Shown: positions 17,319-25,916 of the stretch, piece after piece
How the letters are laid out: the number at the start of each line of letters is the position of its first letter
Position numbering within the stretch: position 1 is the stretch's first letter
Assembly (NCBI RefSeq): GCF_009184905.1
Contig: NZ_WESC01000003.1
Location: 1-64,000 of the forward strand
Source of the DNA: Parvibaculum sedimenti
Lineage (GTDB): Bacteria > Pseudomonadota > Alphaproteobacteria > Parvibaculales > Parvibaculaceae
Direction: 5' to 3'
DNA: 64,000 bases
Translations under genes and position numbers: made by a program
Notes under the pieces: generated by a model
The model's input: only the letters and a program-made list of their open reading frames with translations
The model's database searches: none
What the model was told of the DNA's origin: nothing

Positions 17319-17822
17319 CTAACGCGACACTTGGTCCAGCGTCTTCTCCAGCCGCCAGACGGTGACCGGCTTTCGTCCTTCCATGTGGCCGAGATCGTGC
17401 GGCACGTCGCCGACGACTTCCCAGCCCTGCTTTTCGTAGAAGGCCCGCGCGCGGTCGTTCCCCGTGCGGCAGAAAAGCGTGATGCGCCCGAAACCCTCGT
17501 CCCGCAGCGCATCCTCTGCGGCGCCGATCACCAGCGCCGCGATGCCATGTCCATGAAAGGCGGGCATCACGAAGACCTGGCCGATACTATCGCCCTGCCA
17601 GCTTGCGAAGCCGACGACCTCGTCATCGACGACCGCCACGGCGCAATTCGGCAGAGCAGTTCCGATCCGCTCGTTGAAGAACTCGATCGGCCGCCGCGCG
17701 GCAACGTCGGGGTCGATCGCAGCATGGCTCGAATGCCATGCGTCGTGCCAAACGCGCGCGAGCGCCGGAATGTCTCCGGCGCTCGCTGGTCTTATCGTCA
17801 CATTGTCGGCAGCGGCGCTCAA
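17319..17822 (-). CDS. GNAT family N-acetyltransferase
   Basis: A 167-residue GNAT acyltransferase. The beta-strand 4 and pyrophosphate loop are seen as IGQVFVMPAFHGHGIAALVI (a Q/RxxGxG/A-like acetyl-CoA site), followed by LFCRTGNDRARAFYEKQGWE, the usual strand-5/helix-4 region. The substrate cannot be predicted. The start overlaps the stop of the acyl-CoA dehydrogenase as ATGA, so it is the last gene of a minus-strand operon (crotonase, small monooxygenase, dehydrogenase, GNAT). Confidence 0.88.
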   Translation of the reverse strand: MSAAADNVTIRPASAGDIPALARVWHDAWHSSHAAIDPDVAARRPIEFFNERIGTALPNCAVAVVDDEVVGFASWQGDSIGQVFVMPAFHGHGIAALVIGAAEDALRDEGFGRITLFCRTGNDRARAFYEKQGWEVVGDVPHDLGHMEGRKPVTVWRLEKTLDQVSR

Positions 17823-19027
17823 AGCCCGAGCACAGCCTTCGCCATGATGTTGCGCTGCACTTCGTTCGAGCCCGCATAGATCGAGGCCTTGCGGAGCGAG
17901 AAGTAGTACGGCGCCGTCGTGAAGGCGTTTTCCGGGCCGATCGAAGGCTCATTAGTCTCGATCATGCCATCCTCGACGAAGGGGATCGCGTAGCTGCCGA
18001 GAACCTCGACCGCGAGCTGCGACACTTCCTGCTGAATCTCCGTGCCACGGCACTTCAGAAGCGAGGACTCGGGGCCGACATTGCCGCCCGTCGAAAGCGC
18101 CGAGAAGATGCGAAGCTCGGTAAACTCCATCGCTGTGATCTGCGCTTCGAGATCGGCGGCGCGCGCCTGGAATGAAGGCTCGTCGGCGACCGCGCGGCCA
18201 TCGACGATCGTTTCCTTCGCACGCTTGCGCACCTTGTTCAGCGCGCGATAAAGGCCCGCCGAATAAGGATTGCCGCGCTCGAATTCGAGCAGATACTTCG
18301 CATAGGTCCAGCCCTTGTTCTCCTCGCCGATACGGTTCCCGATGGGAACCTTCACATCGGTGAAGAAGACCTGGTTCACTTCCTGATGCGGCGCAGGCGT
18401 ACCGTCGAGCAGTACCAGCGGCTCAACCTTCACACCCGGTGTCTTCATGTCGATCAGCAGGAAGGAAATGCCTTCCTGCGGCTTGCCCTCTTTCGATGTC
18501 CGCACGAGGCAGAATATCCAATCCGCCCACTGCGCCACCGAGGTCCAGATCTTGGAGCCGTTGACGAGATAATGGTCGCCCTTGTTTTCCGCCTTGGTCT
18601 GGAGCGAGGCGAGGTCGGAACCCGAACCCGGTTCCGAGTAGCCCTGACACCACAGAACATTCGTCGCGAGAATGTCCGGCAGGTACTTCGCCTTCTGCTC
18701 CGGCGTACCGAATTTCATGATGACGGGTGCCACCATGGTCGGGCCGAAGGGAACGGTGTGCGGAACGCCGGCGGCACCCATCTCCACGTCGAAGATATAC
18801 TTCTGCGATACGGTGAAGCCCGGCCCGCCATATTCCTTGGGCCAGTTCGGCGCGAGCCAACCCTTCTTCGCGAGCGACTTCTGCCACTTCACATGGCTCT
18901 CTTTGTCCATGTAGCCATGCTTCGAGCGCGCATGCTTGGCGCGCATCTCGGGCGTATAGGCCTCCGCGATGAAAGCGCGGACTTCCTGACGGAAGGCTTC
19001 GTCTTCCTTGCTGAACGACAGATCCAT
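17819..19027 (-). CDS. Acyl-CoA dehydrogenase (large-subunit type)
   Basis: A 402-residue acyl-CoA dehydrogenase. The segments KKGWLAPNWPKEYGGPGF, WCQGYSEPGSGSDLASLQT, GSKIWTSVAQWADWIFCLVR and the C-terminal SIYAGSNEVQRNIMAK place it with the large group that includes subunits of heteromeric dehydrogenases acting on bulky CoA esters. The C-terminal Glu of the IYEGT motif is not present; in this branch the base lies elsewhere in the sequence or the position is non-canonical. The start at ATG 19027 was chosen because the family N-terminus (MDLSFSKEDEAFRQEVR) begins there. It is 10 bp downstream of the small monooxygenase gene. Confidence 0.9.
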   Translation of the reverse strand: MDLSFSKEDEAFRQEVRAFIAEAYTPEMRAKHARSKHGYMDKESHVKWQKSLAKKGWLAPNWPKEYGGPGFTVSQKYIFDVEMGAAGVPHTVPFGPTMVAPVIMKFGTPEQKAKYLPDILATNVLWCQGYSEPGSGSDLASLQTKAENKGDHYLVNGSKIWTSVAQWADWIFCLVRTSKEGKPQEGISFLLIDMKTPGVKVEPLVLLDGTPAPHQEVNQVFFTDVKVPIGNRIGEENKGWTYAKYLLEFERGNPYSAGLYRALNKVRKRAKETIVDGRAVADEPSFQARAADLEAQITAMEFTELRIFSALSTGGNVGPESSLLKCRGTEIQQEVSQLAVEVLGSYAIPFVEDGMIETNEPSIGPENAFTTAPYYFSLRKASIYAGSNEVQRNIMAKAVLGL

Positions 19028-19037
19028 TGCAGTATCC

Positions 19038-19331
19038 TTATTCGACCTTGGAGACGATCTGGAGCGTCGGACGGCCCGCGAGAACCGCACCCAGCGCCGG
19101 ACCGGCCGCCTTGAAATGCTCGGACTGGCCGTGCTCCGCCATCGCCTGTTCGGAGGCATACTGCTCCATGACGATGTAGGTCGGCTCATCCTTCATCTTG
19201 AAGAAATCATATTGAAGGTTACCCGCCTCGTTGGCGCGGACCTTGGCGCGCAGATCGGAGAAGACCTTCTCGAATTCCGCTTCCTTGCCCGCCTGCACCT
19301 TGATGGTGGCAACAATGCCTACGACGCTCAT
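19038..19331 (-). CDS. Antibiotic biosynthesis monooxygenase (ABM) domain protein
   Basis: A 97-residue ferredoxin-like-fold protein of the ABM/YgiN type: GIVATIKVQAGKEAEFEKVF, YDFFKMKDEPTYIVMEQYAS and a helix with HGQSEHFKAAG. Members are dimeric quinol or small-molecule monooxygenases that usually need no cofactor, and some are stress-related. It lies between a crotonase gene and an acyl-CoA dehydrogenase gene, with 10 bp to the latter, which suggests a link to acyl-CoA or aromatic breakdown. The substrate is not known. Confidence 0.85.
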   Translation of the reverse strand: MSVVGIVATIKVQAGKEAEFEKVFSDLRAKVRANEAGNLQYDFFKMKDEPTYIVMEQYASEQAMAEHGQSEHFKAAGPALGAVLAGRPTLQIVSKVE

Positions 19332-19452
19332 TTACAGCTCCCTTATTGCATTTTTAATTGGTCGCGACTTTAGTGGCATTGGGGGGCCGCTTCAACGCCT
19401 CTGATACGCTGCGTCAAACCGCGCGAACGGCCCCCGGTTCATTTCTGAACAG

Positions 19453-20253
19453 CTATTCGCCCTTATAGACAGGCACGCGCTTGTCGAAGAAGGCGTCGAG
19501 CGCCTCCTTGTGGTCGGCGCTGTGATGGGCAATCGCCTGCATGGAAGCGGAAAGCTCCATGATGGCATCGAAGCTTGTCGTCATGCCGTGGCGCAGGAGC
19601 TGCTTCGTCATGCGGAGCACGTCGGGCGCCTGCACCGATATCTTGTTCGCGACCTCATGTGCACGCTGCATCAGCTCGGCCGAAGGAACAACCTCGGAGA
19701 CGAGACCCCATTCCTTTGCCATCTTCGCGTCGATGGTATCGCCGGTGTAGAGAAGCTCGGAGGCACGCGCCATGCCGATGATGCGCGGCAGGAGCCATGC
19801 CCCGCCATCGCCCGGGATCAGGCCGATCTTGAGAAAGGTCGCGCCGAAGATCGCAGAGTCCGCCGCAATGCGCGTATCACAAAGGCAGGCGACGTCATTT
19901 CCGAGTCCGATAGCCGGGCCGTTCACGGCAGCAATGACCGGCACTTCGATGCTCCAGACAGCGCGGACGATGCGGTGAATGCCGTTGCGGTAGCGCTCGC
20001 GGATATGCGTGCCGGGCCCGCCAAAGCCTTCGCCGCCCTCGCGCATCGCCTTGACGTTGCCGCCCGCGGAAAAGGCCTTGCCCGCGCCCGTCAGGATGAC
20101 ACAGCGCACATCGCGATCCGCATTGATGCGGGCCACGGCATTCGTGAAGTTCTCCGGATCATCGGCCGCGCCCAGCGGATTGCGGCTCTCCGGCCGGTTG
20201 ATGGTCAGCGTTACCACGTGACCCTTCTTCTCGAACAACAACGCTTCGCTCAT
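19453..20253 (-). CDS. Crotonase (enoyl-CoA hydratase/isomerase) family protein
   Basis: A 266-residue crotonase-fold protein. The CoA oxyanion hole appears in GAGKAFSAGGNVKAM and VNGPAIGLGNDVA. At the two positions where classical enoyl-CoA hydratase has its catalytic Glu pair (GGGCEL and GQPEIL in rat ECH), this protein has Asp (GLGNDV) and Phe (GATFLK), while an Asp occurs in IPGDGGAW. Simple hydratase activity is therefore doubtful; an isomerase, hydrolase or other crotonase reaction is possible. It heads the minus-strand operon running to the GNAT gene, after a 121-bp gap to the ABM gene. Confidence 0.87.
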   Translation of the reverse strand: MSEALLFEKKGHVVTLTINRPESRNPLGAADDPENFTNAVARINADRDVRCVILTGAGKAFSAGGNVKAMREGGEGFGGPGTHIRERYRNGIHRIVRAVWSIEVPVIAAVNGPAIGLGNDVACLCDTRIAADSAIFGATFLKIGLIPGDGGAWLLPRIIGMARASELLYTGDTIDAKMAKEWGLVSEVVPSAELMQRAHEVANKISVQAPDVLRMTKQLLRHGMTTSFDAIMELSASMQAIAHHSADHKEALDAFFDKRVPVYKGE

Positions 20254-20425
20254 CCGACGTCCTCCGCTGGTGCGGGATGCTTGCCCCGCAGCTTGTTTGG
20301 TCCACGACTTTCCCCAGGAAACGTCGCGTGAAAGCCTGCTTTAACCATTAGCTGGAAAGGCTTGTTAACAATTTTAGCCGACCCTTAGCTCAAACGGAAA
20401 GCGGGAGATTCCGCAGTCGAGCTGC

Positions 20426-22027
20426 ATGACGCGCAAGCTTTCCGTCATTGAGGGACGTTTGGGCATGGCATGGGAAGACGCGCCGCAAGGTGTCGGCCAA
20501 AAGAGGCGGCACACGGGCGATAGCACTTCCAGGGATGGGATCGGCACCCAATGGGGAGCCCTGATCTCAACCCTTGTGCGCGCTTGCCATTATCACCCTG
20601 CCCGCATTGCACCGGAGGCCCGCCTCACGCAGCTTCGGGCGCTTGCGGAACCGCAGATCAGCATTCCGCTCGTCCTTCCGCTCATGGTAGCCACCTTCGG
20701 CATGAGCCTCGGCGACGATGTGGCCTGGTGGAAAATCGGCGCCTGGCTTCTGGTCATGCTGTCGTTGCAGGCCGCGAACTACTTCAACGCCCGGGCCTTT
20801 CTGGCGACCCATGTCGAGCCCGATGAGGCGGAGCATTGGGCCCACCGCTTCGAGCTGCTGACGCTGGCTTTCAGCTCGGTGTTCGCATCGTCACTCTATT
20901 TCCTCTGGCCCGCCGCCCATGCCGATCACCAGACCAATCTCCTGGCCATAACGACCGTGGCGCTCGCGCCTCTGACGCTCATCTCGATCGTCTATTTCCC
21001 GGTGTTCTGCTGCACCGTGATGCCGATTGCCGCCGCGATCGCCCTGCGCTTCATCGCCTATGGCGAGGGCATCCACCTCACCTTCGTGGTTGCGCTCGGC
21101 CTTTTCCTCGCGCTGCTCGTCCATCTGGCGAAGATCGTCAACAACACCATGCTGCGCGCGGCCAATCTTCAGTCGGACAAGAATGCGCTCATCGAGCAGC
21201 TCTTCCGCGCCAAGCGCGAGTCGGACGCCGCCCGCGCCCGCGCCGAAGAGGCAAACCGTGCCAAGTCGAGCTTCCTCGCCAATATGAGCCATGAACTCAG
21301 GACGCCACTCAACGCCATCATCGGCTTTTCGGAAGTCATGGCGACGGAGATCTTCGGCGCCCATGCGAAACCCATCTACAAGGAATATTCGAACGACATC
21401 AACCAGTCGGGGCAGCACCTGCTCGGCCTCATCAACGACATTCTCGATCTCTCGCGCATCGAGGCGGGCCGCTTCGAGATCGTCGAAGAAGAAGTCGACA
21501 TCATCTATCTGGCCAGGGATTGCCGCCGCCTGCTCGATATCCGCGCCCAGGCCCAGCGCGTTAACGTGGTCGAGGAGTTCGACGACAACTTGCCGGTCCT
21601 GCGGGCCGACGCGCGCGCGATGCGCCAGACCTGGATCAACCTGCTGACCAATGCGATCAAGTTCTCTCCTCCCAACACGACGGTCAGGATGATCGCGCGG
21701 CTCGACCCGTCGGGCGATCTCCGCTTCGGCGTTCATGACGAAGGCCCCGGCATCGCGGGTTCCGAGATCGACAAGGTCATGGAAGCCTTCGCGCAAGGCG
21801 CGGCAGGCATAGCCCAGCCGGGCAAGGGCTCGGGCCTTGGGCTTTCCATCGTGAAGGGCCTGCTCGGCGCACATGGCGGCCGTTTCGAGCTGCGCAGCAC
21901 GCTCGGCCAGGGCACGCAGGCCGAGCGTGCTGCGCCAGCCGACGCCGCCGGAGCGCCGCGCCACCGCCTGATAGGGCGCGACTCTCAACCAGATCCTCAG
22001 ATTCGGAGCAAAAAGAAAAGGCCGTAA
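20426..22027 (+). CDS. Membrane-bound sensor histidine kinase, possibly frameshifted at the C-terminus
   Basis: A 533-residue orphan kinase. About six membrane segments lie between residues 78 and 235, then a coiled linker (AEEANRAKSSFLANM), HisKA with His289 in MSHELRTPLN, an N box (WINLLTNAIKFSPP), and G boxes DEGPGIAG and GKGSGLGLSI. It shares layout and linker with the kinase at 4672-6042 and has no receiver domain or partner nearby. The last 30 or so residues are odd. After LGQGT the frame is unlike the usual ending, and the stop lies inside a terminator stem. In the +1 frame the ending would be RQPTPPERRATA with a stop at 21971, a more natural place. An alternative start is ATG 20465. 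Confidence 0.85.
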   Translation: MTRKLSVIEGRLGMAWEDAPQGVGQKRRHTGDSTSRDGIGTQWGALISTLVRACHYHPARIAPEARLTQLRALAEPQISIPLVLPLMVATFGMSLGDDVAWWKIGAWLLVMLSLQAANYFNARAFLATHVEPDEAEHWAHRFELLTLAFSSVFASSLYFLWPAAHADHQTNLLAITTVALAPLTLISIVYFPVFCCTVMPIAAAIALRFIAYGEGIHLTFVVALGLFLALLVHLAKIVNNTMLRAANLQSDKNALIEQLFRAKRESDAARARAEEANRAKSSFLANMSHELRTPLNAIIGFSEVMATEIFGAHAKPIYKEYSNDINQSGQHLLGLINDILDLSRIEAGRFEIVEEEVDIIYLARDCRRLLDIRAQAQRVNVVEEFDDNLPVLRADARAMRQTWINLLTNAIKFSPPNTTVRMIARLDPSGDLRFGVHDEGPGIAGSEIDKVMEAFAQGAAGIAQPGKGSGLGLSIVKGLLGAHGGRFELRSTLGQGTQAERAAPADAAGAPRHRLIGRDSQPDPQIRSKKKRP

Positions 22028-22044
22028 CGTGAGTTACGGCCTTT
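22017..22044 (+). terminator. Rho-independent terminator between convergent genes
   Basis: Perfect 12-bp stem AAAGGCCGTAAC (22017-22028) / GTTACGGCCTTT (22033-22044) with GTGA loop. It has A-runs on one side and T-runs on the other, so it could act in both directions for the kinase and the acyl-CoA dehydrogenase. The stop of the kinase frame (22025-22027) lies inside its left arm. Confidence 0.85.
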
Positions 22045-22066
22045 CCCTTGAGTCAGACTCGAAGCT

Positions 22067-23197
22067 TCAAGCGGCAGTCGAGTAGCGCTTCAGCTGGTGG
22101 TCGACATTGCCGAACTGCGTGTCGATCATGGTGAGGCGCTTGAAATAGTGGCCGACATTCAGTTCGTCGGTCATGCCCATGCCACCATGGAGCTGCACGG
22201 CCTGCTGGCCGACGAAGCGACCGGCCTTGCCGATCTGAACCTTGGCGCCAGCGGCGGCCTTGGTGCGCTCGGCTTCGTTCTCATCAAGCTTCAGATTGAC
22301 CATGTAAGTCATGGAAACCGACTGCTCATAGGCCATGAACATGTCGACCATGCGGTGCTGGAGAACCTGGAACTTGCCGATCGGCACACCGAACTGCTTG
22401 CGCGTCTTGCAGTACTCGACGGTCGCCTTGTTGAGCTCGCCCATGCAGCCGACAGCTTCGGCGGAGAGAGCGGCGATCGCCTGATCGGTGATCTTCTCGA
22501 CGAGCGGCAAGCCCTTGCCTTCCGCGCCGATCAGCGCGTCGGCGCCGACCTTGATGTTCTCGAAGGTGATCTCCGAGGCGCGGCGGCCATCGACCGTCGG
22601 GTAGTCGCGGGTCGAGACGCCGGGGGCGTTCTTGTCGACGATGAAGATCGAGACGCCATCACGATCGCGCTGGCCGCCCGAGGTGCGCGCGGTGACGATC
22701 AGCTTCTGCGCCCAGGGAGCACCGAGAACGACAGCCTTGTAGCCGTTGATCGTGTAGCCCTCGCCATCCTTCTTCGCCGTCGTGGCGAGGTCGGCAAGGT
22801 TGTAGCGGCCCTGCGGCTCGGCATAGGCGAAGGCCCAGACCGTCTCGCCGCCGATGATGCCGGGGATGTGGGCTTCCTGCTGCGCCGGCGAGCCGCCTTC
22901 GCGAAGGAAACCGCCCGCGAGCACGACCGTCTCGACAAAGGGTTCGACCACGAGGTGACGGCCGAACTCTTCCATCAGGATCATGGTTTCGATGCTGCCG
23001 CCGCCGAGGCCGCCCAGCTCTTCGGAGAAGGGCGCGGCGAGCAAGCCCAGTTCGGCGAACTGCTGCCACATCGGCTGGCTCCAGCCCTCGGCCGACTTCA
23101 CGATCTTGCGACGCGTGTCGAAGTCGTACTTGTCGCCAAGCAGGCTCTGCACCGTATTGCGGAGCAGGGTCTGCTCCTCAGTGAACGAAAAATCCAT
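22067..23197 (-). CDS. Acyl-CoA dehydrogenase, non-canonical small-subunit type
   Basis: A 376-residue dehydrogenase-fold protein starting MDFSFTEEQTLLRNTVQSLL. Typical segments include AFAYAEPQGRYNL (a diverged ALTEP-type signature), GYKAVVLGAPWAQKLIVTAR, CKTRKQFGVPIGKFQVLQHR and QLHGGMGMTDE. The C-terminus (RLTMIDTQFGNVDHQLKRY) lacks the canonical IYEGT-type Glu. This form pairs with a larger dehydrogenase to give alpha2beta2 enzymes for bulky CoA esters such as steroid side chains, as known for mycobacterial FadE pairs. The larger partner is the gene 51 bp upstream. Heteromer formation here is inference from family and gene order. Confidence 0.88.
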   Translation of the reverse strand: MDFSFTEEQTLLRNTVQSLLGDKYDFDTRRKIVKSAEGWSQPMWQQFAELGLLAAPFSEELGGLGGGSIETMILMEEFGRHLVVEPFVETVVLAGGFLREGGSPAQQEAHIPGIIGGETVWAFAYAEPQGRYNLADLATTAKKDGEGYTINGYKAVVLGAPWAQKLIVTARTSGGQRDRDGVSIFIVDKNAPGVSTRDYPTVDGRRASEITFENIKVGADALIGAEGKGLPLVEKITDQAIAALSAEAVGCMGELNKATVEYCKTRKQFGVPIGKFQVLQHRMVDMFMAYEQSVSMTYMVNLKLDENEAERTKAAAGAKVQIGKAGRFVGQQAVQLHGGMGMTDELNVGHYFKRLTMIDTQFGNVDHQLKRYSTAA

Positions 23198-23248
23198 GTC
23201 CTTGCCCTTCCCGTTAAGTCTGGTTTCTATGCGGCGCTTGCGACCTCC

Positions 23249-24439
23249 TTAAAGGCCGAGCACCATTTTTGCGATGATGTTGTGCTGAATTTCGTTCGAT
23301 CCGCCATAGATCGAAGTCTTGCGCATGTTGAAATAGTTCTGCGCGGAGCCGTTCGAGTAATCAGGCCCGGCGACGAACTCGTTGCCCGTGAGATCGCCCG
23401 TCGGCACGTTGACGTGGCCGTAATTGCCGACGGCCTCGAGCGTGAGTTCGGTGATGCGCTGCTGGATCTCGGTGCCCTTGATCTTGAGGATAGAGGCTTC
23501 CGGTCCCGGACCTGCCCCCTTGCTTTCAGCGGCCAGCGTGCGCAATTCCGTCACTTCGAGCGCGGTAAGATCGATTTCGAGTTCGGCAACCTTGCGTGAG
23601 AACTCATCGGTCTTGAGAAGCGGCGAACCGTCGACGAGTTCGGCGGTCGCGATGGACTTCAGACGCTCGATCGCCTTCTTGGAGCGCGAAACGCCCGCGA
23701 TGCCCGAACGCTCATTGCCGAGCAGGAACTTCGCATAGGTCCAGCCCTTGTTTTCCTCACCGATGAGGTTTTCGGCCGGCACCTTCACGTCTTCGAGGAA
23801 GACTTCGTTCACTTCATGCGCCCCGTCCATCGTGATGATGGGACGAACGGTGATGCCCGGCGTCTTCATGTCGATGAGAAGGAAGGAGATGCCCTCCTGC
23901 GCCTTGGCGTTCGCGTCCGTGCGGACAAGGCAGAACATCCAGTCGGCATATTGCGCGAGCGTCGTCCAGATCTTGTGACCGTTGACAACATAGTGGTCGC
24001 CTTCGCGCACGGCGCGGGTCTTGAGGCCGGCAAGGTCCGAACCGGCGCCCGGCTCCGAATAGCCCTGGCACCACCAGACATCGGCAGAGAGAATTCCCGG
24101 CAGGAAGCGCTTCTTCTGCTCTTCATTGCCGAAGGTGTAGATGACCGGCCCGACCATGGCGAGGCCGAAGGGGAGAAGCGCCTGCGTCTCGGCGCGCGCG
24201 TTCTCTTCATTCCAGATGTAGCGCTGCGTCGTCGTCCAGCCCGTGCCGCCATATTCCACCGGCCAGTGCGGGACAACCCAACCCTTCTTGTAGAGGATGC
24301 GATGCCAGGTGAGGATTTCCTCCTTGGTCATCTCGCCGCGGGTCCGGCGCGACTTCAGGTCCTTCGGATAGTTCTCGGCAATGAAGGTGCGGACTTCATC
24401 GCGAAACGCGAGGTCCTGCGGCGAGAAACTCATATCCAT
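23249..24439 (-). CDS. Acyl-CoA dehydrogenase, large-subunit type
   Basis: A 396-residue dehydrogenase with the same signature set as the one at 17819: KKGWVVPHWPVEYGGTGW, WCQGYSEPGAGSDLAGLKT, GHKIWTTLAQYADWMFCLVR and the C-terminal SIYGGSNEIQHNIIAKMVL. ATG 24439 is preceded by AGGAGG at a 9-nt distance, so the start is well supported. It is the promoter-proximal gene of a two-gene operon with the small-type dehydrogenase. The two probably form one heteromeric flavoenzyme. Electrons would go to ETF. The substrate is unknown, but the branch is often linked to steroid or isoprenoid acyl-CoAs. Confidence 0.9.
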   Translation of the reverse strand: MDMSFSPQDLAFRDEVRTFIAENYPKDLKSRRTRGEMTKEEILTWHRILYKKGWVVPHWPVEYGGTGWTTTQRYIWNEENARAETQALLPFGLAMVGPVIYTFGNEEQKKRFLPGILSADVWWCQGYSEPGAGSDLAGLKTRAVREGDHYVVNGHKIWTTLAQYADWMFCLVRTDANAKAQEGISFLLIDMKTPGITVRPIITMDGAHEVNEVFLEDVKVPAENLIGEENKGWTYAKFLLGNERSGIAGVSRSKKAIERLKSIATAELVDGSPLLKTDEFSRKVAELEIDLTALEVTELRTLAAESKGAGPGPEASILKIKGTEIQQRITELTLEAVGNYGHVNVPTGDLTGNEFVAGPDYSNGSAQNYFNMRKTSIYGGSNEIQHNIIAKMVLGL

Positions 24440-24672
24440 CGAAACGTCCTCCTGTTCGGCGGCAAACGGAACCAGTGCTTCCGCATAACTGCCGACTTTT
24501 ACGCGCGAAAGGGCCGGCGCGATCAAGACGCCCGGCCACTTATTTTGGCCGTGATATTAGCGGCCCTCCGGCTCGTTGCAAGGCCGGCGGCTGTGCGCGG
24601 GGAAACGGGGTCCTGTGCGCAAACTCCCCGCCTGCCCCTGCGGCAGGTTGCTCTGGAAGCAACGAATCGGGC

Positions 24673-25656
24673 TCAGTCGAGTCCTGCCTGCGTCCGGGTC
24701 GCCATGCCCGAATGGGCGGCGGCGGCCGATTTGACGAGACTGATGGCCAAGGCCGCGCCCGTACCATCCTCAAGCGCCAGCCCAAGGTCGAGCAGCGGCT
24801 CCTTGCCCAGCGCTTCGAGCAATATGTCATGCGCAACCGAACCCGAGCGATGCGCGGCGAGACAATGATCGAGCGAGCCCTTGTCCTGCCGGTGGAGAAC
24901 GGCCGCCGCCGTGCTGGCGACAAAACCGTCGAGCAGCACCGGAATCCGCTGGTAGCGGGCGGCAAGGATCGCGCCCGCAATGGCGGCAAGCTCGCGCCCG
25001 CCCAGGCGGCGAAGCGCCTCCAGCGGATCGCGAAGCGCGGTCCCGTGAAAGGCGAGCGCCTCTTCCACCACGGCCTGCTCGCGCGGATCGGACGTCCAGT
25101 CGGATGCCTCGCCACCGAATAGCGCCGCTGCAAGGGCCGCAGCCACCGCGCCATTGCCGACGCCGGCCGCACCCACACAGAGAAGATCGGCCCCGCCCGC
25201 AATCGCTTCCATGCCGAAGGCCATGGTCGCGGCGCAGGCCTGCTCGGAAAGCGCATCGGCGCCCGTGATGTCCGGCACCGGCATGTCGAGCGCGAGGTCG
25301 AAGACCTTCAGCCCCGCATTGGCCGCCAGCGCGAACTGGTTCACCGCTGCACCGCCCGCCGCGAAAAGCTCGACCATCTGGCGGGTCCGTGCCTGCGGCA
25401 GATCGGAAACGCGCGACGCCACCTGATGATTGGCGGCGAAAATCGCGACCAGAGGCCGCTCGACGGCGGGCTTCGGATTGGCCTGCCAACGGGCGAGCCA
25501 GACCGCGATTTCCTCGAGCCGGCCGAGGCCACCCACATCGACCAGCTCGCCCGCATGGGCGGCGGCGGTGACGGTCGCCACATCATCCCCGGCGGGAAGC
25601 CCCGCGATCAGGTCGCGAATATCGTCGAAAGGCAGGCCAGAGGGCGGACGGGTCAT
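24673..25656 (-). CDS. cobT: Nicotinate-nucleotide--dimethylbenzimidazole phosphoribosyltransferase
   Basis: CobT makes alpha-ribazole phosphate for the lower ligand of cobalamin. The 327-residue protein shows the family features in order: VAIFAANHQVASR near residue 73, GGAAVNQFA, MAFGMEAIAGGADLLCVGAAGVGNGA, LRRLGGRELAAIAGAILAA, LLDGFVAS and the C-terminal LALEDGTGAAL. In the last motif, Asp occupies the place of the catalytic Glu of the usual GEGTGAAL sequence. ATG 25656 is the likely start, as the family N-terminus begins shortly after. It is slightly shorter than the common 340-350 residues. It is transcribed divergently from the DUF1289 gene. Confidence 0.92.
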   Translation of the reverse strand: MTRPPSGLPFDDIRDLIAGLPAGDDVATVTAAAHAGELVDVGGLGRLEEIAVWLARWQANPKPAVERPLVAIFAANHQVASRVSDLPQARTRQMVELFAAGGAAVNQFALAANAGLKVFDLALDMPVPDITGADALSEQACAATMAFGMEAIAGGADLLCVGAAGVGNGAVAAALAAALFGGEASDWTSDPREQAVVEEALAFHGTALRDPLEALRRLGGRELAAIAGAILAARYQRIPVLLDGFVASTAAAVLHRQDKGSLDHCLAAHRSGSVAHDILLEALGKEPLLDLGLALEDGTGAALAISLVKSAAAAHSGMATRTQAGLD

Positions 25657-25727
25657 TATATTTGTCTCGGAATTGGGAGGTGCCTTCCTATACCCTGCCC
25701 CGGACCGCGATAGAACCCGGAAATGAC

Positions 25728-25916
25728 GTGAACGCCCAGCCACCGATCTCAACCCCCTGCATCAATGTCTGCGCGATCGACGCCAGAAGCGGACTTTGCA
25801 CCGGCTGCGCCCGCTCGCTGGAGGAGATCGCCCGCTGGTCGCGCCTGACCGAAAGAGAGCGGCGCGCCGTCATGGAAACCCTGCCCGCCCGCCTCGCCGC
25901 GATGCTGGCCAAATGA
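25728..25916 (+). CDS. DUF1289 family protein (Cys-rich)
   Basis: A small protein of about 62 residues when read from GTG 25728 (an in-frame ATG at 25662 would add 22 residues of unlikely sequence). It has the DUF1289 pattern PCINVCAIDARSGLCTGCAR with four cysteines, followed by LEEIARWSRLTERERRAVM. The cysteines could bind a metal or Fe-S cluster. DUF1289 proteins are widespread in proteobacteria and have no established function known to me. The stop overlaps the start of the POT transporter as ATGA, so the two are translated together. Confidence 0.85.
   Translation: MNAQPPISTPCINVCAIDARSGLCTGCARSLEEIARWSRLTERERRAVMETLPARLAAMLAK

Noticed and set aside
22097-23599. 500-codon open frame opposite the acyl-CoA dehydrogenase pair
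   Set aside because: It spans parts of two real genes on the other strand and has no recognisable motif; antisense artefact of high GC.
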